From a virus, in the IMG/VR virus record IMGVR_UViG_3300028800_000260, positions 1 to 29,470 of that record: 29,470 nt of DNA. One strand, written 5' to 3'. Shown here piece by piece: positions 22,835 through 29,470 of this stretch. A model generated the notes under the pieces. It ran no database searches and was not told the DNA's origin. It saw only the letters and a program-made list of their open reading frames with translations. A program made the position numbers and the translations under genes. How positions within the stretch are numbered: the stretch's first letter is position 1; every line of letters starts with the position of its first letter.

Positions 22835-23430
22835 TGCTGGCTCCCGATTTTACTAACGCCGACTTCCTCGCAGCCTTGCAGGCATTTTTCCCGAAGGGGC
22901 GAATATGGCCGAGAGAACCGGATTCCGTCCAGTCCCAGGCGCTCTCGGGATTCGCGAGTATCTTTGTCAAGACATCCTCGGACGCCAAGCAACTGATCAA
23001 GGATATCTTTCCGCCGACCACTTACGCCTTGCTTCCCGATTGGGAGTCGACGCTTGGCCTTCCCGATGAGGTTATAGGGCAGCTTTTTACGACAGCGCAA
23101 CGGGTCGCCATGGTAGTTGAGAGATTCTGCAACACCGGCGGCCAGTCCGTTTTTTACATAATCGCCTTCGCGGCAAATCTCGGGTACACCATCACCGTCA
23201 CCGAGTATGTACCGGCAAGAGCCGGGCGCCTGAAGGCCGGTCAGCCTGTTTGTGGCGCTGCATGGGCTCATGCGTGGTGCGTGACCTGCGAAGAAATACC
23301 GGTGACAACTTTTCAGGCCGGCAGATCGGGCGCAGGAGATGCCCTACGAAGTTGGGGCAACGTTCAATTGCTCCGAGAACTCAGCAGGATTTCCCCGGCT
23401 CACACTATTGAGATGTTTGATCTCGCATAG
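22834..23430 (+). CDS. gp48-like baseplate protein (DUF2313 type)
   Basis: This 198-residue protein has FTNADFLAALQAFFPKGRIWPREPDSVQSQALSGFASIFV, then DIFPPTTYALLPDWESTLGLPDEV and a C-terminal region SGAGDALRSWGNVQLLRELSRISPAHT. The P-x-G-x-x-W and LPDWE motifs are typical of the Mu gp48 (DUF2313) type. It is a baseplate protein linking wedge and fibre. It starts in a TGATG overlap with gp47 and ends 15 nt before the fibre gene. Confidence 0.92.
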   Translation: MLAPDFTNADFLAALQAFFPKGRIWPREPDSVQSQALSGFASIFVKTSSDAKQLIKDIFPPTTYALLPDWESTLGLPDEVIGQLFTTAQRVAMVVERFCNTGGQSVFYIIAFAANLGYTITVTEYVPARAGRLKAGQPVCGAAWAHAWCVTCEEIPVTTFQAGRSGAGDALRSWGNVQLLRELSRISPAHTIEMFDLA

Positions 23431-23445
23431 ATAGGAGGATAACGA

Positions 23446-24411
23446 ATGTTCCGAATTGATGATGCCACCGCGACGCCGTCTCTCCCTACCCCAGAGGCGG
23501 CGGGGACGGAAGGTTATTTTACAGAAGGAAACCCTGTCACCGGTGAAAAAGCAACTGACGTACGGGCCTCGTGGCTCAATATGGTTCAGGAAGAAATCCG
23601 GTCCGTCGTTGTAGCAGGGGGCCTTACTCCGTCCAAAACGACCTACAACCAGGTATTGACGGCCATCGAAAAGCTCATAGAAACGGGAGCCTACAACTAT
23701 GCCGCCGACACAGGGTCCGGCAATTCATACGTGATCGCCATGGCTCCGGTATTGCTCGCCCAGGTACCTGGAATGCCCGTATGGTTCGCACCGGGCAGCG
23801 ATAACACAGGTGCCTCGACGATTACCGTGAACGCCCTTGCGGCGGCGGACATCAAATACCGGGGGGCGGCTCTTCTTCCCGGTCGGCTTCGCGCGAATGC
23901 CCCGGCCTGTATCATGTGGACAGGCACATATTTCGAGCTGCTCACCCCCTGCCAGCCCGCAGGTCAGATACTTTGGCATGCAGGCACAACGGCCCCGGCA
24001 GGAGCAATCAAACTTAACGGCGCGGCTATTTCCCGCACAACCTATGCGTCCCTGTGGGCATGCGCTCAGGCCGCCTCTTCCGTCGTTTCGGAAGCGACCT
24101 GGACGGCGGGATCTTCGGGCTGCTTTTCGGTCGGGGACGGGGCGACTACCTTCCGCGTACCCGACTTACGGGGCGAGTTTTTGCGGGGGCTTGACGATGG
24201 GCGGGGCGTGGACGCGGCACGTGTGCTTGGCGTGAGGCAATCCCAGGACGTGCAACCGCATACTCACCCTATTAATTATGGAGAGGCGGGCAGCATTACT
24301 GCGGGTTTCGGTCTGTATGATACATCGTCGGGCATCGCCAACATCGGCGCCAGCACGGGGGCGGAAACAAGGCCCCGCAACATCGCCTACTTGGCATGCA
24401 TTACCTATTAA
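23446..24411 (+). CDS. Tail fibre protein with collar domain
   Basis: This 321-residue protein is a likely short tail fibre that binds the host. The N-terminus (residues 1-85) resembles the fibre-base pattern of Mu-type phages: EGYFTEGNPVTGEKATDVRASWLNMVQEEIRSVV, VAGGLTPSKTTYNQVLTAIEKLI. Residues about 165-260 are a collar domain: AGQILWHAGTTAPAGAIKLNGAAISRTTYASLWAC, then DGATTFRVPDLRGEFLRGLDDGRGVD. The end GAETRPRNIAYLACITY is typical of the family. A strong ATAGGAGG site precedes the ATG. The following assembly gene supports a fibre role. The sequence between residues 90 and 165 is the most variable part and probably decides specificity. Confidence 0.92.
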   Translation: MFRIDDATATPSLPTPEAAGTEGYFTEGNPVTGEKATDVRASWLNMVQEEIRSVVVAGGLTPSKTTYNQVLTAIEKLIETGAYNYAADTGSGNSYVIAMAPVLLAQVPGMPVWFAPGSDNTGASTITVNALAAADIKYRGAALLPGRLRANAPACIMWTGTYFELLTPCQPAGQILWHAGTTAPAGAIKLNGAAISRTTYASLWACAQAASSVVSEATWTAGSSGCFSVGDGATTFRVPDLRGEFLRGLDDGRGVDAARVLGVRQSQDVQPHTHPINYGEAGSITAGFGLYDTSSGIANIGASTGAETRPRNIAYLACITY

Positions 24412-24423
24412 TGGAGGATCGAT

Positions 24424-24939
24424 ATGCAGATATACAACTATAGCTCAACAACAGGGGAGTACTTAGGCGTAAGCGCGGCCGATCCTGACCCGCGCAACCA
24501 AGGTGAATATCTCATGCCCGCCTTTTCTACCGTGACAACTCCGCCTGAAATCAAAGATCATGAGGCGGCCGTCTTCGTTGATGGTGCTTGGCAAACTGTG
24601 CCCGATTACCGGGGAACGACCTGGTGGAGGCCTGACGGGACATCCTATACGATCACTGACATAGGCATTTCCCCGTTCAAAAACCACACGTCGACGGAGC
24701 CCCCTGCTGCAACGGCGGCAAGAGTTCAAGCCGCTCTGGTAAAGGATGCTCTGGCCGCTCTCGCCGAAAACGACATGGTTTTTATCCGATGCGGTAAAGC
24801 GGGAATCCCTTACCCCGAAGCATGGAGTACTCGAGACGAGGCTCTCAGGGAGATTGTCCGCGGAGATTCTCAATCTACCGAAATCCCCGGCTACCCCAGG
24901 ACCTCTGCCGGCGCGATCGCCTATCCCGAAGGAACGTAA
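24424..24939 (+). CDS. Tail fibre assembly-like protein
   Basis: This 171-residue protein begins MQIYNYSSTTGEYLGVSAADPDPRNQGEYLMPAFSTVTTPPEI, then HEAAVFVDGAWQTVPDYRGTTWW, a pattern seen in tail-fibre assembly chaperones: dGxWxxVxDxRG. The C-terminal half is helical with Ala. It follows the fibre gene with a GGAGG site (TGGAGGATCGAT), as expected for the chaperone. The final part (FIRCGKAGIPYPEAWSTRDEALREIVRGDS) is less usual. I infer a fibre-folding helper; an alternative is a minor fibre component. Confidence 0.8.
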   Translation: MQIYNYSSTTGEYLGVSAADPDPRNQGEYLMPAFSTVTTPPEIKDHEAAVFVDGAWQTVPDYRGTTWWRPDGTSYTITDIGISPFKNHTSTEPPAATAARVQAALVKDALAALAENDMVFIRCGKAGIPYPEAWSTRDEALREIVRGDSQSTEIPGYPRTSAGAIAYPEGT

Positions 24940-24943
24940 ATAC

Positions 24944-24950
24944 AAGGAGG
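24944..24950 (+). promoter_or_regulatory. Strong ribosome site fixing a TTG start
   Basis: AAGGAGG at 24944-24950 lies 6 nt before TTG 24957. The TTG begins a signal peptide. A longer ATG-started frame at 24822 lies within the fibre assembly gene and has no such site, so the TTG is the likely start. Confidence 0.8.
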
Positions 24951-24956
24951 AAACTC

Positions 24957-25430
24957 TTGAAAAAATTGTCATTTATTCTCGTTCTGGCGCTGCTTCTCAT
25001 AGGATTTAATTCGGCTGCCTTTGCGTCCGGATCGTCGCACACATGCGCCGGGCCCGTGACGATCGGAGGCTATGGCGACAGCAACACCGTCACAATAACC
25101 TGCTCGTGGGTAGGGGATTCGTACACGGGCGCCGTTCCATCCGTCGATGTCGGCGAGCCTCTTGGATATTATCCATATCAGGTCGATATAAACCCCGGTA
25201 CCCCTGCGCCGGTGGCCGCCACGATGACGCTCACGTTCTTGATCGGCAGTAGCACTTTTGACCTCATAAACGGCAGCGGAACAGCGGTAAGCGCGGCAAC
25301 GGCAACATGGAAAGTGCTCACATCGGGCGGGGTAGGCTTTCGGCGCAACATCGGGACGATTACCGGCAATGTGACAAACACGGTGGCCGGCGCGAAGGGA
25401 TCATACACGATCACTTCCATATCGAAGTGA
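24957..25430 (+). CDS. Secreted hypothetical protein (TTG start)
   Basis: The 157-residue protein begins at TTG 24957 with a Sec signal peptide: KKL, hydrophobic core SFILVLALLLIGF, and AAFA-SG as the likely cleavage site near residue 24. The mature domain is beta-rich with a Cys pair (HTCAGPVTIGG and TITCSWVG) that could form a disulfide in the periplasm. The middle has PVAATMTLTFLIGSSTF and the end WKVLTSGGVGFRRNIGTITGN. It looks like an immunoglobulin-like or spore-coat-U type beta domain, but I would not assign a family. It is the first of three signal-peptide genes after the fibre assembly gene, in the same direction. Confidence 0.82.
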   Translation: MKKLSFILVLALLLIGFNSAAFASGSSHTCAGPVTIGGYGDSNTVTITCSWVGDSYTGAVPSVDVGEPLGYYPYQVDINPGTPAPVAATMTLTFLIGSSTFDLINGSGTAVSAATATWKVLTSGGVGFRRNIGTITGNVTNTVAGAKGSYTITSISK

Positions 25431-25444
25431 TAAGGAAACCGACC

Positions 25445-25924
25445 ATGAAAAGGATAATCCTTCTACTCTTCATCTTCCTGGCAACAAGCGGGATTTCTCA
25501 GGCTATACCACCCATCCCTGGTATTCCCGCCAACTGCTCCTCCACCTCTTGCACACCCGCAATTCCCATCGGCACGACCGAGGTCGACGGCCACGCCAAC
25601 GCCACCCTGACGCCCGCACAGGTCACGGGGACAACCATCCATAATGTCGGCCAGGCGGCGGCAGATATCTCGCTCACGCTGCCTACCGCGACAAAGGACG
25701 GCCGATTTGTCCTTATGGTCGGCACGGCTCAGGCGGCAAATAAGTGGCGGATACGAGCGGCGGTAACCGATAAAATCTATCTCGATGGGACGGCCGGTAG
25801 CGACAACGGATATGTGAAGATCCAAGGCCCTGCTGTCGGCAATTGGCTATCCTGTAAGTCAATGAAAACCGATGCCTACGACTGGATATGCATCACGGGG
25901 GACGGCGTATGGACCGCAGAATAA
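25445..25924 (+). CDS. Secreted protein with phage fibre-tip-like domain
   Basis: The 159-residue protein starts at ATG 25445, seven nt after AAGGAA; longer frames run back into the preceding gene. A signal peptide is clear: MKR, core IILLLFIFLATSG, ISQA-IPP near residue 20. The mature region has a Cys pair (ANCSSTSCT) and then a beta domain: IHNVGQAAADISLTLPTATKDGRFVLMVGTAQ, followed by IYLDGTAGSDNG, and WLSCKSMKTDAYDWICITGDGVW. The LPTATKDGRF and ITGDGVW pattern recalls domains at the tips of phage fibres, which usually have no signal peptide. Function unknown. It lies between the secreted gene at 24957 and the deacetylase composite. Confidence 0.82.
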   Translation: MKRIILLLFIFLATSGISQAIPPIPGIPANCSSTSCTPAIPIGTTEVDGHANATLTPAQVTGTTIHNVGQAAADISLTLPTATKDGRFVLMVGTAQAANKWRIRAAVTDKIYLDGTAGSDNGYVKIQGPAVGNWLSCKSMKTDAYDWICITGDGVWTAE

Positions 25925-25995
25925 CCCCTGAACGTCAAATCCTCCTCCTCCCTTGCCAATGGTTTCAAAGACGCGGTCGAGGTCATGCAAATACC

Positions 25996-28263
25996 ATGAC
26001 CCCCGTGACCCGTCTTATCCTCTCCTTCCTCCTCCTCTCCCTCATCCCGAGCGTGGGGTGGGGGGCGACAGTGTACATTGGCAAGGTCAATGGAGTCCCA
26101 TATTACTCGGCGTCGTGGACCTCATGCAGCCAGGTCGCAAACACGGGCACACAGGGAGGGTTGACACAGGCTGCCAATGCGCTCGGCAATAATGGAGAGC
26201 TAAAAATCTGTCCCCCTACCCAGTTTGTTTTCCCTGTTGTCTGGTCCGGGACAGACCTCGGGGCAGCGTCCTGGCTCGGGTCGTCGAGGACAGGACAAAC
26301 AATCGGCTGCTCCACTAATAACAAGGCCGATTGTATACTCGACGGCGCACAGTCGACTGGAAATGATGTGATAGGCAACGTTCTTGCCGGTATGACGTTT
26401 CATGACTTGACCATCAAAAATTCGCCATCAGGCAAATATGCCATAAATTCGGCCACTGCCTTCACCGGTCGGAACCTCGATCTCACTGACAATGATCGTG
26501 GTCTATACCTTAGAGATAATGCATCCGGCACCTACGTGCTCGATAAAGTCAAGGTGCGGAGATCAACCGGTTCCCCCGTGGCATCGTCCGGCGCGCACAC
26601 CGAGACCTGGACGTGGCCAATATTTGAAGACAATGGAGCCTTTATTACCTATTACAGCAACATCACCGCATCCTATATCCAGGGGCACAGCATAGGATTT
26701 CCCGACCTCGCGTATGCGTCTAATTCCGGTTCTGTCGCTCCTAACGTTACCTGGACAAACCATATTTTCGGGGTGAATAACCTCGAAGGAAACCCCAACT
26801 CTCCCGTGATCCAGACATGGGGCGCGGGAAGCTGGACATTTAATAATTGCCTTCAAGGAGACGGTGCAATCGGGAAGGCACAGTTTATCGCCAACACAGC
26901 CGGAACGGCCACAATAACTATTAACAATAGTCCCGATACCTATGTCGCCAAATGGGTAAGCCCTCGCACATCCGGACGCACTTTTTTTTGTATCGATGAC
27001 ACGCCGAACCTTAACAACTGGTACACTTTGGCCGATCTCGCCAATACTACCTACGGTTTTCCCGTCGTTTTTGCGATGTTTCAATCGGGCGCCGGTGCGG
27101 TTAATTGGGGTAAAATTGCTCGCTACATCAACCGGGGAAATGAGATCGCCGCTCACGGAGAAATGTTTCTTTATACGGGCACAGGTGATACCGTTAATGC
27201 ATTTGTGGCCAAGGCGTCGGCTGGAAGCATAGTCATTTCCCCGATTGCCAAGCCTGACCCGAATGATTCTTCAACCTGGACGGGCACAATCCAAGGCCCC
27301 GGACAGGCCGCTTTTCAACTCCAGAACCATACGGTGTGGGACGCGGAGCAGTACCTCCTTACCTGTACAGGCGTGACCATTGGGAGCGCCACCGGACAAC
27401 TCGACTGGAACCTGAGCGCCACCGACCTTGGAGTGAGGGCAGCGACGCTATCACCTGGAACCTATGCGCTCACAAGCGGTGGGGTGACTATCACATTTAC
27501 TCAGGCCGATCTATTTCAATATTCGATGGTAGAAACAAAAGCATGGCTGGAAAGCCACATCAGAGCCGTCACGCAGGACGATATCGGGAACCCCATCGAT
27601 ATGTCATCCTGGACATGCAAATCATTTGTGTGGCCCGGAGGCTGGCACAATACCACGGCGGAGACCTATGCCCTCGGGACAGCCGGGTATTTGCAGGTAA
27701 GAGGAGTACAGCAAATCAATAATGCGAGCTATTCTCCCAACGCCTACAAACTGGCTGCCGCAGGGTCGCTCAATTACTATACGGCCCTTGGTACGACCGA
27801 TGCCGACATACTCAAGGAGGGAGCAGGGTTTTTTGAATCGCTCACCCATTTCGGTGGCGCTGGTGGTTGTCACGGCCACTCGTTTACTGATAGCGGTCTG
27901 GCCAACTGGACATCCCTATTTAATGCTGCATCAGGTGTGCCCGGTCTCACAGTTACGACGTTTTCCGGGGCGATGGACTGGATAAGGTCGCACGCCGATC
28001 ATACAACGGCGAACGTTGCCTATCGCTGCGCGGACGGAACGGGACGTTGCATTGTTGATCAGGCGAATTATCGTATCCGCCCCAGTTCTCCTGCTCGTGG
28101 TGCAGGAGACCCGACAGTTTGCGTGATCCTCGGAGATGCCACCTATGCCGACGGTACGCCGATGTGTGTGGGAGGCGTGGCGGTCGGGGGAAAGGTGAAT
28201 ATCGGGGCGTATGGGGTGAAGTCAGCGGTAGGGGCGGCGCTTGACCTCGGCCTCATGAAATAA
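25996..28263 (+). CDS. Secreted beta-helix protein with NodB-like polysaccharide deacetylase domain
   Basis: The 755-residue protein starts at ATG 25996 with a signal peptide (MTPVTRLILSFLLLSLIPSV, then GWGA-TV); an ATG at 25888 would overlap the previous gene and bury it. Residues about 60-320 form a right-handed beta-helix-like region (MTFHDLTIKNSPSGKYAI, FTGRNLDLTDNDRGLYLRDN). Residues about 325-650 carry NodB-like motifs: FFCIDDTP with D334-D335, IAAHGEMF with H387, FVWPGGWHN at 544-552, and CHGHSFTD with H626 and H628. The C-terminus (DQANYRIRPSSPARGAGDP) returns to the beta-helix type of ending. A de-N- or O-acetylating enzyme for surface polysaccharide is inferred. The second histidine of motif 2 is not obvious, so activity is uncertain. 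Confidence 0.8.
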   Translation: MTPVTRLILSFLLLSLIPSVGWGATVYIGKVNGVPYYSASWTSCSQVANTGTQGGLTQAANALGNNGELKICPPTQFVFPVVWSGTDLGAASWLGSSRTGQTIGCSTNNKADCILDGAQSTGNDVIGNVLAGMTFHDLTIKNSPSGKYAINSATAFTGRNLDLTDNDRGLYLRDNASGTYVLDKVKVRRSTGSPVASSGAHTETWTWPIFEDNGAFITYYSNITASYIQGHSIGFPDLAYASNSGSVAPNVTWTNHIFGVNNLEGNPNSPVIQTWGAGSWTFNNCLQGDGAIGKAQFIANTAGTATITINNSPDTYVAKWVSPRTSGRTFFCIDDTPNLNNWYTLADLANTTYGFPVVFAMFQSGAGAVNWGKIARYINRGNEIAAHGEMFLYTGTGDTVNAFVAKASAGSIVISPIAKPDPNDSSTWTGTIQGPGQAAFQLQNHTVWDAEQYLLTCTGVTIGSATGQLDWNLSATDLGVRAATLSPGTYALTSGGVTITFTQADLFQYSMVETKAWLESHIRAVTQDDIGNPIDMSSWTCKSFVWPGGWHNTTAETYALGTAGYLQVRGVQQINNASYSPNAYKLAAAGSLNYYTALGTTDADILKEGAGFFESLTHFGGAGGCHGHSFTDSGLANWTSLFNAASGVPGLTVTTFSGAMDWIRSHADHTTANVAYRCADGTGRCIVDQANYRIRPSSPARGAGDPTVCVILGDATYADGTPMCVGGVAVGGKVNIGAYGVKSAVGAALDLGLMK

Positions 28264-28324
28264 GCGGATCGGCAGAAGCGCACCAGGGGCAGCTACGCGA
28301 GTACGAAGATAGGGGAGAGGGACA

Positions 28325-28558
28325 ATGGAGTTTTTTATGGTGGTCACAGCGGCAGTCACCCCAATGGCAAACGATGCAGCCACTCTTCAAGGCGTCATCG
28401 GCTTTCTCATCATGGTCATTCTTGGGATCATCGCGTTTTATGTCGGGCGACTCTACATCTCGATCGGTCAGTTGTACGACCTCACCCGGAACCTCGGCGG
28501 GGATCTGGCGAAACTCAGAGGCGAACATGATATGGTCACGAAGAGGGGGCATAAATGA
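28325..28558 (+). CDS. Small membrane protein, lysis-associated candidate
   Basis: This 77-residue protein has one hydrophobic helix at about residues 20-46 (TLQGVIGFLIMVILGIIAFYVGRLYISI) and a polar, basic C-terminus (DLAKLRGEHDMVTKRGHK). It follows the tailspike-like gene by about 60 nt with a GGAGAGGG site. The stop overlaps the next gene, a muralytic-type protein, by 4 nt. A small membrane protein coupled to an endolysin gene is the usual position for a holin or a spanin subunit. The single helix, with no lipobox, fits an inner-membrane role. Which lysis role is not decidable from sequence. Confidence 0.75.
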   Translation: MEFFMVVTAAVTPMANDAATLQGVIGFLIMVILGIIAFYVGRLYISIGQLYDLTRNLGGDLAKLRGEHDMVTKRGHK

Positions 28559-28896
28559 ATAGATGTCAGAAAAACAACAATCCGGGCAACATCAAATTTT
28601 CCAAGCAGAAGGAAGCGACCGGAAAAGATGACAAAGGCTTTGCGATTTTCCCCGATGCGCCGGCGGGATTCAGGGCCCTCCATGATCAGATTACCCTTTA
28701 CCGGCAGAGGACCATGACCGTAGGACAGGTCATCAATGCGTATGCCCCGTCGTCCGAGAACAACACCGACAACTATCTTAACTTCGTCTGTACGCAGCTT
28801 CGGTGTAAACCAGATACGCTGGTCATGGAAGTAAGTAAGTATGCCCTGGGCGCGATCATAGCGCAAATGGAAGGGTACTTCGCAAAGGAGGGATGA
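28555..28896 (+). CDS. Muralytic protein, P5-like transglycosylase family (endolysin candidate)
   Basis: The 113-residue protein reads CQKNNNPGNIKFSKQKEATGKDDKGFAIFPDAPAGFRALHDQITLYRQRTMTVGQVINAYAPSSENNTDNYLNFVCTQL. The NNPGNI...GFAIFPD..AGFRALH...Y motif is known to me from phage 'structural protein P5'-type and lytic transglycosylase-like proteins that cut peptidoglycan. The protein is short and lacks a signal peptide. It overlaps the membrane-protein gene at 28555 and lies just before the holin-like gene, so an endolysin role is likely. A structural role (virion-associated muralytic enzyme) is the alternative. Confidence 0.82.
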   Translation: MNRCQKNNNPGNIKFSKQKEATGKDDKGFAIFPDAPAGFRALHDQITLYRQRTMTVGQVINAYAPSSENNTDNYLNFVCTQLRCKPDTLVMEVSKYALGAIIAQMEGYFAKEG

Positions 28897-28899
28897 TAT

Positions 28900-29382
28900 A
28901 TGGAAATCAAGGAAATACTCGGCAAGGTTCTCGACGTTGCATCACCGCTTGTCGAGGCATTTGTTCCGGGGAGCGGGTTGGCGATTCAGGGAGTGAAGGC
29001 GATTGCAAAGGCGTTCGGATTGAAAGAGAACGATGTCACCCCGGAGAGGCTGTCCCAACTGGCGGCAGAGGACAAAGACTTCGCCCTCAAGATGCGTCAG
29101 GCCGAGATGGACTATCAACTCAAACTCAACGAGCAGGAGCTACAGAAGACGCAACAGCTTCTTGCCGATGTCCAGAACGCCCGGAACATGAACGTGGAGA
29201 CGACGAAGGCGACGGGGAAGAGGGACTTGAATCTCTACCTTTTGGCTTGGGTGATCGTCCTCGGTTTCATGGCCCTTGTCGCTCTGCTCATCTTCAAGGA
29301 ACTGCCGAAAAACAGTAATAACGTAATTTTCATGCTATTTGGTGCGCTCCCCTCTGGCTCATGGTCGTCAATCAGGTGGTAA
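28900..29382 (+). CDS. Holin-like membrane protein, C-terminus possibly frame-shifted
   Basis: The 160-residue protein has an amphipathic N-terminus, a charged coiled-coil-like region (about residues 46-105, MRQAEMDYQLKLNEQELQKTQQLLADVQNAR) and a strong transmembrane segment (about 112-132, LYLLAWVIVLGFMALVALLIF). A second short hydrophobic stretch follows (NNVIFMLFGAL, 140-150). This matches holin-type proteins of the 3-TM family that I recall, which continue as a hydrophobic FGAL..G.......FGSS ending. Here the end PSGSWSSIRW is polar and short; see the separate finding. A very strong AAAGGAGGG site precedes the ATG. The neighbours are lysis-type genes. Confidence 0.78.
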   Translation: MEIKEILGKVLDVASPLVEAFVPGSGLAIQGVKAIAKAFGLKENDVTPERLSQLAAEDKDFALKMRQAEMDYQLKLNEQELQKTQQLLADVQNARNMNVETTKATGKRDLNLYLLAWVIVLGFMALVALLIFKELPKNSNNVIFMLFGALPSGSWSSIRW

Positions 29383-29393
29383 AGGATACCTCC

Positions 29394-29470
29394 ATGACTC
29401 TCGCATATCCCGCCCAGGTTGAGCCCCTATTCTGCACGAACGTAGGAGAAGCCCTCAATATCAATAGTTC
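29394..29470 (+). CDS. Partial gene start at the window end
   Basis: An ATG at 29394 follows AAAGGA at a 7-nt spacing and opens a frame to the window edge (MTLAYPAQVEPLFCTNVGEALNI...). The same frame is open from an earlier ATG at 29361, inside the end of the preceding gene. The first 25 residues give no family. It may be the next late or lysis gene, or the real continuation of the preceding protein if a frameshift exists there. Confidence 0.45.
   Translation, partial: MTLAYPAQVEPLFCTNVGEALNINS

Noticed and set aside
26982-26989. Run of eight Ts inside the deacetylase gene, a possible phase-variation tract
   Set aside because: A single run of eight with no other sign of phase variation is compatible with chance; noted only for possible sequencing error.
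28893-29318. 141-residue + strand ORF overlapping the holin-like gene
   Set aside because: It is Arg/Gly-rich, shifted by one frame from a gene with a stronger ribosome site and membrane segments.
1-29470. CRISPR arrays, tRNAs, insertion sequences or integrase
   Set aside because: No repeat-spacer pattern, cloverleaf, transposase or recombinase was found by reading both strands.

Overview
The window is a nearly continuous late (structural) gene module of a tailed bacteriophage or prophage. The head genes are lambda-like: Nu1/GpA-type terminase, gpW, lambda-family portal, S49 protease, scaffold, gpD-type decoration, gpE-type capsid, gpFII-type joiner. The contractile tail and baseplate are Mu-like: sheath, tube, tape measure, gp43 to gp48. 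It is therefore a chimeric myophage. No integrase, repressor, replication gene, tRNA or CRISPR array is visible, so prophage and free phage cannot be told apart. The base composition is moderately GC-rich. Shine-Dalgarno sites are strong, and small ferritin-like and secreted proteins are present. A Gram-negative, possibly anaerobic host (Desulfobacterota- or Nitrospirota-like) is a guess, not a demonstration. All family names rest on reading motifs and gene order, without a database search.

Layout. 1-1945: pre-terminase region with two small + strand genes (80, 570) and a minus-strand secreted protein (909-1742) that has its own promoter and terminator; it looks like a moron. A short promoter-terminator unit lies at 1825-1928. 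1946-12343: head module, with a secreted beta-rich protein inserted between protease and scaffold (8487-9119; apparent ATC start). 12344-17569: tail terminator, small DUF2635-like protein, sheath, tube, tail chaperone with an in-frame -1 frameshift extension (to 15582), and a tape measure with a lytic transglycosylase domain. 17566-23430: gp43-like protein, then an insertion holding a ferritin-like protein (+) and a small membrane protein (-), then hub, spike, gp46, gp47 and gp48. 23446-28263: collar-type tail fibre, fibre assembly protein, then three proteins in a row with Sec-type signal peptides, the last a beta-helix/NodB-deacetylase composite. 28325-29470: lysis-type genes (small membrane protein, P5-like muralytic protein, holin-like protein) and the start of another gene.

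How it works together. The terminase packages DNA through the portal into a gpE/gpD shell matured by the S49 protease over a highly charged scaffold. gpW and gpFII-type proteins join the head to a contractile tail whose length is set by the tape measure and whose tip is a histidine-ended (HxH) spike. Hairpin attenuators after the decoration gene and after the sheath gene may tune stoichiometry.

Most unusual content: (1) a stand-alone ferritin-like protein, resembling the iron-oxidising domain fused to archaeal encapsulins, encoded between baseplate genes and just upstream of a spike with an iron-type HxH tip; (2) four signal-peptide proteins within a virion operon, one being a putative polysaccharide deacetylase nested in a beta-helix; (3) the unannotated -1 extension of the tail chaperone.
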